NCBI GenBank assembly: GCA_041650055.1
Contig: JBAZLV010000001.1
Span: 107,134-171,133, forward strand
DNA from: JBAZLV01 sp041650055
GTDB lineage: Bacteria; Nitrospirota; UBA9217
Direction: 5' to 3'
DNA: 64,000 nucleotides
Shown here: piece by piece, positions 8,960-17,400 of the stretch
How the letters are laid out: each line of letters begins with the position of its first letter
How positions within the stretch are numbered: position 1 is the stretch's first letter
Translations under genes and position numbers: made by a program
The notes under the pieces: model-generated
Database searches by the model: none
Told to the model about the DNA's origin: nothing
The model's input: only the letters and a program-made list of their open reading frames with translations

Positions 8960-8989
8960 TTGACATTTATCGGCATTAGAACGTACTAT
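8960..8989 (+). promoter_or_regulatory. Strong sigma-70-type promoter of the heme operon
   Basis: Perfect TTGACA (8960-8965), 18-base spacer, TACTAT (8984-8989). Expected start near 8996, about 30 bases before the first gene of the operon. It marks a transcription boundary between lolD and the heme genes. Confidence 0.75.
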
Positions 8990-9027
8990 TAAAAAATCTT
9001 AAGAATCAAGTAGTTCGGAGCCGAGAT

Positions 9028-9840
9028 ATGAACATTCCGTTCTTTCACCTGGCAATGGGAGCATATGCGCTAGGAGCATTCGGATATATTGTCTTCATTT
9101 TAAAGCCAGCTATTCCGCGAATTGCTTTTTTTTCACGATGGACGGCTGTTGCAGGATTCTTATTCCATCTTGGATATTTTCTATCCCGCTGGATAGAATC
9201 AGGACGTATTCCCATCACGAGTTTTTTTGAAGCTGCAAATTTCCTCGGAATGGGAATTGTGCTTGTGTTTTTACTTATGGAATTTCGATTTGCGATCGCT
9301 GCTCTTGGTTCATTCGTGCTTCCGCTTGTCCTCATTCTTATGCTTCCTGTTTTGCCTGCATCCTCTGCAATCAATTATGTGAATCCTCTTCTTGCAAGCG
9401 GCTGGCTTGGTGTGCATACAAGCTTAACGATTCTTGGAGATGCGGCATTTGCCTTTTCATTCATTGTCTCGCTTATGTATTTAATCCAGGAACGCCAATT
9501 GAAGGCCAGGCATCACGGCATCCTGTTTGATCGGCTTCCGTCCCTTGAGATGATGGATACCCTTTCGTATCGGGCTTTAGTTCTGGGATGGCCTCTATTT
9601 ACACTCGGAATGTTTGCCGGGGCTGTTTGGGGTAGCAAAGTCTGGGGAGCGGCCTGGAGCTGGGGGCTGAAAGAAACATGGTCGATCGCGACATGGCTCG
9701 TTTATCTGCTTATACTCCATCTGCGATCAATGAAATGGCGCGGCAGAAAAATGGCATGCATGTCCATTATCGGCTTTATTTTTGTTATCATTAACTTTTA
9801 CGTGATTAGCCGTATCCCGATGGGAAAACATACCTTTTAA
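9028..9840 (+). CDS. hemX: HemX/CcsA-like cytochrome c assembly membrane protein
   Basis: 270 aa, about eight membrane helices. It belongs to the CcsA/CcmC/HemX superfamily of heme-handling membrane proteins: the tryptophan-rich periplasmic motif is recognisable ('WGSKVWGAAWSWGLKETWS'), as are candidate heme-ligand histidines ('LGVHTSLTILGD', 'LLILHLRS'). True CcsA has WD-P before KET; here Gly-Leu replaces Asp-Pro, more like HemX, which sits upstream of hemA and affects glutamyl-tRNA reductase amount in Bacillus. No ResB/CcsB partner is adjacent, which favours a HemX-type role. First gene after the strong promoter and 13 bases before hemA. Confidence 0.8.
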   Translation: MNIPFFHLAMGAYALGAFGYIVFILKPAIPRIAFFSRWTAVAGFLFHLGYFLSRWIESGRIPITSFFEAANFLGMGIVLVFLLMEFRFAIAALGSFVLPLVLILMLPVLPASSAINYVNPLLASGWLGVHTSLTILGDAAFAFSFIVSLMYLIQERQLKARHHGILFDRLPSLEMMDTLSYRALVLGWPLFTLGMFAGAVWGSKVWGAAWSWGLKETWSIATWLVYLLILHLRSMKWRGRKMACMSIIGFIFVIINFYVISRIPMGKHTF

Positions 9841-9853
9841 GGCGGCATCATCT

Positions 9854-11173
9854 GTGAATATCGTTGTTATTGGTCTTAATCATACAACCGCACCTGTTGA
9901 AATTCGCGAAAAACTAGCTTTTTCAGAAGACCGGATCCAGCATGCTCTTGCCACGCTGATGAAGCATGACGGCATCTGTGAAAGCTTCATCCTTTCTACG
10001 TGCAATAGAGTTGAAATTTATGCCTGTGTTCAAGATTGTGAATGCGGCGTTGACCACATAAAAAAATTCCTTGCTCGTTATCATACGGTTCCTTCCTCGA
10101 TCCTTGAGGAATCCTTATATGTCCATACCGGCGAACAGGGGATAAAGCATCTCTTTCGGGTTGCTTCAAGCCTTGATTCTCTTGTTGTTGGTGAACCTCA
10201 GATTTTAGGGCAGCTCAAGGACGCATTCGATTCAGCGCTTGACGTGAAAGCCACCGGATTAATCTTAAATAAACTCATCAAAAAGGCCATCTCGGTTGCA
10301 AAACGGGTTCGCACGGAAACGAGGATTTCGGAAAGCGGCGTGTCAATAGGCTTTGCCGCTGTTGAACTGGCAAAAAAAATATTCGGTAACCTTGAAGGCA
10401 AGACCGCCATGCTTCTGGGAGCAGGAGACATGGCAGAACGTGCAGCACGGCATCTTCAAGACAATGGAATTCGAAGCGTTCTTGTCGTGAATAGAACCTT
10501 CGACCGGGCCGTTGAACTTGCACGGGAATTTCATGGCAGCGCGGTTCCCTTTGAACAGTTTTCTTCTGAATTAATGATGGCGGATATTGTCATCTGTTCA
10601 ACCGGAGCTCGGGGTTTTCTTGTATTTCCTGAAATGGTAAGTACGGCAATCAAAGAACGGCGCAGCAAACCGATGTTTTTCATCGATATCTCGGTTCCTC
10701 GAAATATTGATCCGCGAGTTAATGACCTTGATAACGCTTTTTTATATACGATCGATGACCTTGAGGGTATTGTGAGTCTGAACAAAGAAGGTCGGGCTCG
10801 GGAAGCGAAGAAGGCAGAGAAAATAGTTCAACAGGAAATAAAAACCTATCTGCAATGGGAACAGAGCCTTGATGCGGTGCCGGTTATTGTCGACCTTCGT
10901 GAACATATGGAAGAAATCAGGAAACGGGAGCTCAGGAAGGCTCTTGCACAATTAAAAGGAATCACTGACAAACAAAGAAACGTTATTGAATCCATGTCTG
11001 CTGCAATTGTGAATAAAATTGCGCATACGCCAGCTGTTGTCTTAAAGAAAACTGCGGCTCATGAAGATGGGACAGAATGGCTTTCTTTTGCTCGCACCTT
11101 ATTCAACCTGGACGGGCAAAAGCGCATTCTTAAAAAAATCAAAAAGAATTCCGAATCAAAGCGGAGCGATTGA
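9854..11173 (+). CDS. hemA: Glutamyl-tRNA reductase
   Basis: 439 aa, full length. Reduces Glu-tRNA-Glu to glutamate-1-semialdehyde with NADPH, the first committed step of C5-route tetrapyrrole synthesis. The catalytic cysteine is Cys50 in 'LSTCNRVEIYA'; the substrate site ('VVGEPQILGQLKDAF'), the NADPH loop 'LLGAGDMAERA' (about 186-196) and the C-terminal dimerisation helix region are present. GTG start, with AAGGCGG about 10 bases upstream. The stop codon (11171-11173) abuts the TTG start of hemC. hemL, the next enzyme, is not in the window. Confidence 0.96.
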   Translation: MNIVVIGLNHTTAPVEIREKLAFSEDRIQHALATLMKHDGICESFILSTCNRVEIYACVQDCECGVDHIKKFLARYHTVPSSILEESLYVHTGEQGIKHLFRVASSLDSLVVGEPQILGQLKDAFDSALDVKATGLILNKLIKKAISVAKRVRTETRISESGVSIGFAAVELAKKIFGNLEGKTAMLLGAGDMAERAARHLQDNGIRSVLVVNRTFDRAVELAREFHGSAVPFEQFSSELMMADIVICSTGARGFLVFPEMVSTAIKERRSKPMFFIDISVPRNIDPRVNDLDNAFLYTIDDLEGIVSLNKEGRAREAKKAEKIVQQEIKTYLQWEQSLDAVPVIVDLREHMEEIRKRELRKALAQLKGITDKQRNVIESMSAAIVNKIAHTPAVVLKKTAAHEDGTEWLSFARTLFNLDGQKRILKKIKKNSESKRSD

Positions 11174-12136
11174 TTGCGAAAAAAAATACGCATTGGTACC
11201 CGTGGAAGCGCTCTTGCAGTATGGCAGGCTGCAGGGATCAAAGCAGAGATCGAAAAAAAACACTCTGATGTTGCTATTGATATTGTTATCATAAAGACGA
11301 CTGGCGACAAAATTCTTGATGCTCCGCTTCACACCATCGGTGGGAAAGGGCTGTTTACCAAGGAAATTGAAGAGGCCCTTTTGTCACAAGAAATCGATCT
11401 TGCGGTTCACAGCATGAAGGATGTACCTACGAAGTTTCCCGATGGACTGCATCTTGGTGCTGTTACCCTACGGGAGGACCCACGGGATGTATTGTTATCG
11501 CGCAATGGCGTCCGGTTTAACGATCTTTCTCTCAATGCCAAAATAGGGACAAGCAGTCTTCGCCGTCAGGCTTTGTTGCGGCACCAGCGATCTGATTTAG
11601 TTGTCGAGCAAGTGCGAGGAAATGTAGATACGAGAATCCGGAAGCTGAAGGAAGGCCGATTTGATGCGATTGTTCTCGCTGCAGCAGGAGTCAAGCGATT
11701 AGGATTCGAAGAATATATTACGGAATATCTTCCTCTTACCTGGTGCATTCCCGCAGTTGGCCAGGGGGCGCTGGGGATAGAATGTCGAAAGAATGATTCT
11801 GAAATAAACAATGTTATTTCTTTTTTGAATGACCCCGTAAGCAGAGCTTGTGTTACTGCAGAACGGGCACTTCTTCAAAGACTTGAAGGTGGATGCCAAG
11901 TACCCATTGGTTGTTATGGACGAATTGAATCGGAAACATTGTACGTTGCCGGGATGGTTGGAAGTATTGACGGGCATCGGCTTATACGAGATTCCGTTCA
12001 GGGTAGTGCTGAAAGGGCAGAGGAACTTGGTACTACTCTTGGCGAAAAACTGCTTTCCCATGGTGCAGACGTTATTTTACGTGAAATCTTCATGCAAGGA
12101 TCGCCTGATAGAGCAGGGAATTCTCTTGATGAATGA
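11174..12136 (+). CDS. hemC: Porphobilinogen deaminase (hydroxymethylbilane synthase)
   Basis: 320 aa. Polymerises four porphobilinogens into hydroxymethylbilane. Signature segments: 'IRIGTRGSALAVWQA' at the N terminus, 'HSMKDVPT' with the catalytic Asp, 'IGTSSLRRQALL', and Cys241 in 'LEGGCQVPIG', which holds the dipyrromethane cofactor. Starts at TTG directly after the hemA stop with no gap, so translation probably depends on ribosomes finishing hemA; no other start keeps the conserved N terminus. Confidence 0.96.
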   Translation: MRKKIRIGTRGSALAVWQAAGIKAEIEKKHSDVAIDIVIIKTTGDKILDAPLHTIGGKGLFTKEIEEALLSQEIDLAVHSMKDVPTKFPDGLHLGAVTLREDPRDVLLSRNGVRFNDLSLNAKIGTSSLRRQALLRHQRSDLVVEQVRGNVDTRIRKLKEGRFDAIVLAAAGVKRLGFEEYITEYLPLTWCIPAVGQGALGIECRKNDSEINNVISFLNDPVSRACVTAERALLQRLEGGCQVPIGCYGRIESETLYVAGMVGSIDGHRLIRDSVQGSAERAEELGTTLGEKLLSHGADVILREIFMQGSPDRAGNSLDE

Positions 12137-12162
12137 TTAACGGCTGAATTTTAAACGCTGCT

Positions 12163-12984
12163 ATGGTCATGAATGAAAACATCACAATTCGGAGCCTTGC
12201 TGGCAAGCAGATTATTGTGACCCGTTCTCACAAACAGGCAACTGAATTTATTGACAAGCTTGTAGAACGAGGCGCATCTGTTATTTCTTTACCTGCGATT
12301 GAGGTCATCCCTCCTTCGAACTGGGATAAACTTGATCATGCTCTGAATGAACTGAATCATTATCACTGGATTATTTTTACAAGTGTGAATGCCGTCACAT
12401 TTTTTATGAAACGACTTTGTAAAGAGAATGAATCGATTCGTCTGCCTTCCGGCGTGCAGGTTTGTGCTGTTGGACCGAAAACGGCCGAGAGGTTGCAATT
12501 ATACGGGGTACAGCCTGATCTGATTCCAACCGAATATAATGCAGAAGGTCTCCTTGCTGCATTCGGAGCTCTGAATATTTCCGGAACGAAGATGCTCATT
12601 CCGCGCGCGAAAGTGGCGCGTGAATTCCTTCCTGAGGAATTACAAAAACGCGGGGCTCAGGTGACGGTTGTTCCGGTATATGAAACAATTATGCCGGAAC
12701 AGGATGTGAGTCGAATAAAAGCGCTCTTGATTGAAAAAAAAATTACGGCAGTCACGTTTACCAGCGGATCTACGGTCCGAAATTTCATTGAAATGATCGG
12801 ACAAAAAGAGTATACCACTTTACTGTCCGGGGTGGTAATCGCCTGCATGGGTCCGATTACAGCAAAAATAGCTCAAGACTATGGGTTAAAAACTGATATC
12901 ATGCCTGCTGATTCCACAATTCCAGCCTTTGCTAATGCAATCGCCGATTTTTTTACGGCAGGAATGAAGCCATTTATTCATTGA
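12163..12984 (+). CDS. hemD: Uroporphyrinogen-III synthase
   Basis: 273 aa from ATG 12163; ATG 12169 is equally possible. Cyclises hydroxymethylbilane with inversion of ring D. The family is poorly conserved, but 'IIVTRSHKQATEFIDKL', 'WIIFTSVNAVTFFMKRL', 'VCAVGPKTAERL' and 'AVTFTSGSTVRNF' match the two-lobed HemD pattern. Unlike the hemD/cobA fusions found in several anaerobes, no uroporphyrinogen methyltransferase domain is attached. It follows hemC by 26 bases. Confidence 0.92.
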   Translation: MVMNENITIRSLAGKQIIVTRSHKQATEFIDKLVERGASVISLPAIEVIPPSNWDKLDHALNELNHYHWIIFTSVNAVTFFMKRLCKENESIRLPSGVQVCAVGPKTAERLQLYGVQPDLIPTEYNAEGLLAAFGALNISGTKMLIPRAKVAREFLPEELQKRGAQVTVVPVYETIMPEQDVSRIKALLIEKKITAVTFTSGSTVRNFIEMIGQKEYTTLLSGVVIACMGPITAKIAQDYGLKTDIMPADSTIPAFANAIADFFTAGMKPFIH

Positions 12985-13008
12985 AAGACAGGCTATAAAG
13001 GAGAAACT

Positions 13009-13377
13009 ATGTTTTCAATTTCAGAGAAGGCAGCAGAAAAAATAAAAGAAATACTTATCGAAGAAAAAGTTCCCAACCATGCATTGCGAATTAAAGCAGG
13101 AGAGCAAGGGTGCTGCGGAACTTCCTTTGAGATCATGATTGATGATAAAACTGGTGACAACGATACGGTTATAGAAAAGAACGGTGCCCGTGTTTTTCTG
13201 GATCAAGAGACGGCAAAAGTTTTAGAGAATGCAGAGCTCAATTTTGCGAACGATGAACAGGGAGAAGGGTTTGTTCTTAATTTCCCTGGCGGAATGCCTG
13301 AATCCGAGAGCTGCGACTGTGGCAGCGAGAGGCCGGGACCGTCTTCGGGATGCGGTTCAGGATGCGAGTGTAATTAA
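13009..13377 (+). CDS. IscA/HesB-family (A-type) protein with cysteine-rich tail
   Basis: 122 aa. Residues 1-95 follow the HesB/IscA fold ('SEKAAEKIKEILIEE', 'LRIKAGEQGCCGTSFEI', 'VFLDQETAKVLENAELNF'). A-type carriers normally use three cysteines, the last two in a CGC motif. Here the first lies in 'GCCG' and the C-terminal pair is 'CDCG', followed by a Gly/Ser/Cys tail ending 'SGCGSGCECN' that adds four more cysteines. It may carry or deliver Fe-S clusters or bind metal. Strong ribosome site (AAAGGAG, 12997-13003). Location between hemD and hemB suggests a link to heme or Fe-S maturation. Confidence 0.85.
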   Translation: MFSISEKAAEKIKEILIEEKVPNHALRIKAGEQGCCGTSFEIMIDDKTGDNDTVIEKNGARVFLDQETAKVLENAELNFANDEQGEGFVLNFPGGMPESESCDCGSERPGPSSGCGSGCECN

Positions 13378-13392
13378 CAAGAAGGAGATTGT

Positions 13393-14370
13393 ATGCCCCC
13401 TTTTTACCGTCCACGACGATTAAGAAAAAATGAAACAATCCGGCGGATGGTTCGCGAAACGAGCCTTTCTCCGAGCAATTTTGTCTACCCATTGTTTGTG
13501 CTTCCCGGGAAAAACATTCGGAAAGAGATTCCATCCATGCCCGGTATTTTTCAACAATCCTGTGACAATATTGTGAAAGACTGTAAGGAAGTGCCTGCAC
13601 TGGGGATCCCGGCGGTTCTTCTCTTTGGAATTCCAGAAAAGAAAGATGAAGCTGGGAGTCAGGCGTATGCAGACGACGGCATTGTACAGGTTACTGTTAA
13701 AGCAATTAAGGATGCGTGCCCGGATCTTATTGTGATTACGGATGTCTGTCTTTGTGAATACACGAGCCATGGGCATTGCGGTGTGGTTAAGGATGGAATC
13801 ATTGAAAATGATAAAACCGTTGAATTACTTTCGGCGGAAGCGCTCTCACATGCCAAAGCCGGTGCGGATATTGTTGCACCCTCGGACATGATGGATGGGC
13901 GGGTTGCTGCAATCCGAGAGGCTCTTGATGATTCAGGTTTTTTGGATGTTCTTATTATGTCGTATGCCGCAAAATATGCATCCGGTTTCTATGGGCCATT
14001 TCGCGAGGCAGCGGAATGTGCTCCAAAATTCGGCGACCGCCGCACGTACCAGATGGATCCCAGCAACGCACGAGAAGCGATGCGCGAAGTGTCTTTAGAC
14101 ATTGATGAGGGAGCGGATATTGTTATGATCAAACCTGCACTTGCTTACCTGGATATTATTTATCAGGTCAAGGAGCGGTTTAGCGTACCGGTTGCCGCAT
14201 ATAATGTCAGTGGTGAATTTTCCATGATCAAAGCAGCTTCACGGCTTGGATGGCTTGAAGCCGAGCAGGTCATGATGGAAACTCTTCTGGGAATAAAGCG
14301 TGCAGGTGCAGACATCATTGTTACCTATTTTGCAAAAGAAGCAGCATCACTTCTTGATCACCATTCATAA
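13393..14370 (+). CDS. hemB: Delta-aminolevulinic acid dehydratase (porphobilinogen synthase)
   Basis: 325 aa. Condenses two aminolevulinates to porphobilinogen. The zinc-binding cysteines are present (Cys119, Cys121 and Cys129 in 'DVCLCEYTSHGHCG'), so this is a Zn-type enzyme rather than the Mg-only, Asp-rich type. Schiff-base lysines are Lys194 ('SYAAKYAS') and Lys247 ('VMIKPAL'). AAGGAG lies before the ATG, 15 bases after the IscA-like gene. Last gene of the heme operon here; hemE, hemG/Y and hemH are not in the window. Confidence 0.97.
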   Translation: MPPFYRPRRLRKNETIRRMVRETSLSPSNFVYPLFVLPGKNIRKEIPSMPGIFQQSCDNIVKDCKEVPALGIPAVLLFGIPEKKDEAGSQAYADDGIVQVTVKAIKDACPDLIVITDVCLCEYTSHGHCGVVKDGIIENDKTVELLSAEALSHAKAGADIVAPSDMMDGRVAAIREALDDSGFLDVLIMSYAAKYASGFYGPFREAAECAPKFGDRRTYQMDPSNAREAMREVSLDIDEGADIVMIKPALAYLDIIYQVKERFSVPVAAYNVSGEFSMIKAASRLGWLEAEQVMMETLLGIKRAGADIIVTYFAKEAASLLDHHS

Positions 14371-14432
14371 ATAACATGTGTGCAAACAGTATTCGTACGT
14401 ATCATAGTTTTTGCCTTAGGAAGAGGTTTTGA

Positions 14433-17400
14433 ATGAATGCAGCATATTTCAGAGTCCGGAAGATACTGTTTTGCACATGCTGTTTATTCCTGACTGTCTC
14501 TTTTTCTCACGCACAGACCGTGCTGACGGATCTTCAAATAGCGTATTACAGTCCTGAAGGTGAAAACAGCGTTCAAGCACAGATTCAGATTATTTTTAAT
14601 AAACCACTTATTCCATCCGGTACTTCTGATGCCAATCGAGCACACGAGATACTGTCTCATTTTAAGGTAACGCCTGTTTCAGAAGGCGTTTTCCGCTTTC
14701 TGGGCGCGAATACCGTGATATATGAATCAAAATATGCTCTTGCCCCGGCTACCGAATATCATGTACGCATCACAAAGGGAATAAAAGCACTTGATGGAAG
14801 CGCCCTCAAATCCAGCTTTTCATGGTCATTCCGGACTCCCGGTCCCCGTATTCTTTACGTCACTCCTCAAAATCTTGACCATGCTGTTCTTGATCAGGAA
14901 ATTACTGTCGTTTCCAGTCAGCCGCTTGATACTGCTTCATTGAATGAACATGTCCGGTTTGTGGAAGATCGGCCTTCTGTCCAGGAGGAATCAATACCTT
15001 TCGAAATTACAACATCTCCTGAGAATGCAAAAAGAAACCGCTTATTAAAGACCAATCAGCACGAATTTCGTTATAGTATCAAGCCTGTTTCCCAGCTTAA
15101 AACGGATACGCGCTATTCGGTTACGATTAAGGCAGGAGTGCGCGGAATCCAGGGAAACCTCAGAACTCCTGCAGATGTTACCGCGTCATTCAAGACATTT
15201 AGTCCGTTTCGTTTTCTAAAAATGGAACGGAAATACGATGCTCCGAGTAATCTGAATGCATCCTATGAACTTATTTTTACCAATGGTGTTACCTTGCAGG
15301 AAATGAATCAGCGTACGGTTTTGAAGGAAGGCAAGGCAACATTTACGAACAAACTGATCGGTCTCTTTGAAAGAGTTACCAAAAACCAAAATAAAAAACA
15401 GATTCAAGCTTCCTCCGATCATGCGCTCTTTTCCGTACATGAAAACGCTGTTAAAATCAATAACACCTATCTTCATGCTGACAAAGACTACGAAATTTCA
15501 CTGGAAAAGGACCTGACCGACATCTATGGACAAAAACTTGAAAATTCCCAGCAGGTCCGGTTTCATTCGGGAAGTTTACAGCCGGCAATTTTTGTTCCTG
15601 AATCCCTCTATCGTATTTCCCGGAAAGACGACCCCCTTATACAGATCGAGGTGCAGGCAATCGAGAAGCTGCTCGGGAAAATATCAACGGTAAACCCCAT
15701 TGATCTTCTTGGTGTTCATCTTCCAAAGGACCTCCGTGCTCTTGCACAACGGATAAAAGGCGAATATGAAACGTTTCCAGGAGCACGAGAGAAAAACAAG
15801 CAGGAGCGGCATGAGATCAATCTCAAGCCGAAACTGAATCAAGACGGTTTTGGTGCGGTACTGTATGATTTTTATGCTCCTGAAGAAGGGAAACGTCAAA
15901 GTTACCCGGATGGTGAACACGTGCATCACACCGGCCTCTTATTCCGAACCGATCTTGATGTGCACGTTAAAATTTCACCACAAGATGGAATCGTGTTCGT
16001 CACAAGCCTGACAACCGGGGAACCGCAGCTAGGTGCTAAGGTTTCAATCCATCGAACAGATACAAAACAACCTTGTGCATCCGGAATAACTGATTCCCGA
16101 GGCGTCTTTCTGCTGAACAGCAAAGAGATGCTTGTTTGTTTAAGACAGGGGAAAAATAAACGGTCAAAGCAAACAAGAGAAGAAGGGCAGGGAAATACAG
16201 ATTTTGAATTACGATATGCAAAGGATATACGGAGCACTCTTTCTCTGATCGTGACAAAAGGTTCTGACTGGACTTTTCTGCAAATCAATCCGGACAATGC
16301 GAATGCAGCGCACTTGGATTCCAGTATTTCCTCTGCATGGGAAGATACCGAGGCGGTTCCTGCGGGAATGATCTTTTCCGATCATGCTGTGTACCGTCCT
16401 GGTGATACAGTGGAACTGAAAGGAATCGCACGATACCGTTCCTTCGGAACATTGAACAAGGAAGTTAATGCACAGTTCGATGTTGCATTGCATAATCCTG
16501 ATGGAACACGAATGAAATTGAATCCTGTTCTGTCAAATGAGTTTGGAACGTTTTCGATCAAGGTGCCGATCAGAAAATATTTCGTATCCGGTCCCTATAC
16601 CATCATTGCAACTTCAAGGAAAACACGATTAAAATACCAGGGTAGCTTTGAGGTAGCTCACTTATATTCTCATGTGAATGTTCACATGGTTGCTAATAAA
16701 TCCATAATTCTGCCTGGAGAAAAGCTCCACATTCTTATCGATGCCGACTCCCATGTGGCTGCTCCTCGTGCGGATTCTGAAGCAACGATAAAAATAACCG
16801 GAAAACAGGTGAGTGTGCACCCCAAAGGCTGGAATGATTTCCATTTCGGTATTCCGGAATCAATACATCGGGAGTTGTACGGCAAAGAACCGTCGATCCA
16901 GGATCAAACGAACGAAATTATTCTTAATTCTCAAGGAAAATCTTCTTATACGCCTTCTCTCTCCATGCAGGGGATTCACACTCCTATTGAATATAGTTTT
17001 GATCTCGTCGTAAGAGATTCTCAAGGACAATCTGCGACTGCTTCAGCAAAGACAACCGTGTTCCCCCATCCCCTGCTTGCTGGCATGAAGATACGCGAGA
17101 AATTCGGAAAAGCCAGGAAACGGATTGAAGTATTACTTATTGTTGTCGATCCGGACGGTAAGCCGCAGCCGGGTGTTCCCCTGGTTCTTACATTGAAAAG
17201 AAGACACATTGAAATGCATTCGGGACAAGAGTCTTCCTCCATGAAAATTGAAGAAACGGATGCCGATAGTTGTGAAGTTATGAGCTCCGAAAAGCCTGTT
17301 ACATGCGTTCTTATGCCGCCTTCCGCAGGATCTTATGTTATTCAGGCAGGATTCAAGGAGAATCCTCAACCAGGAACGGAAGTAAGGCGAACATTTTATG

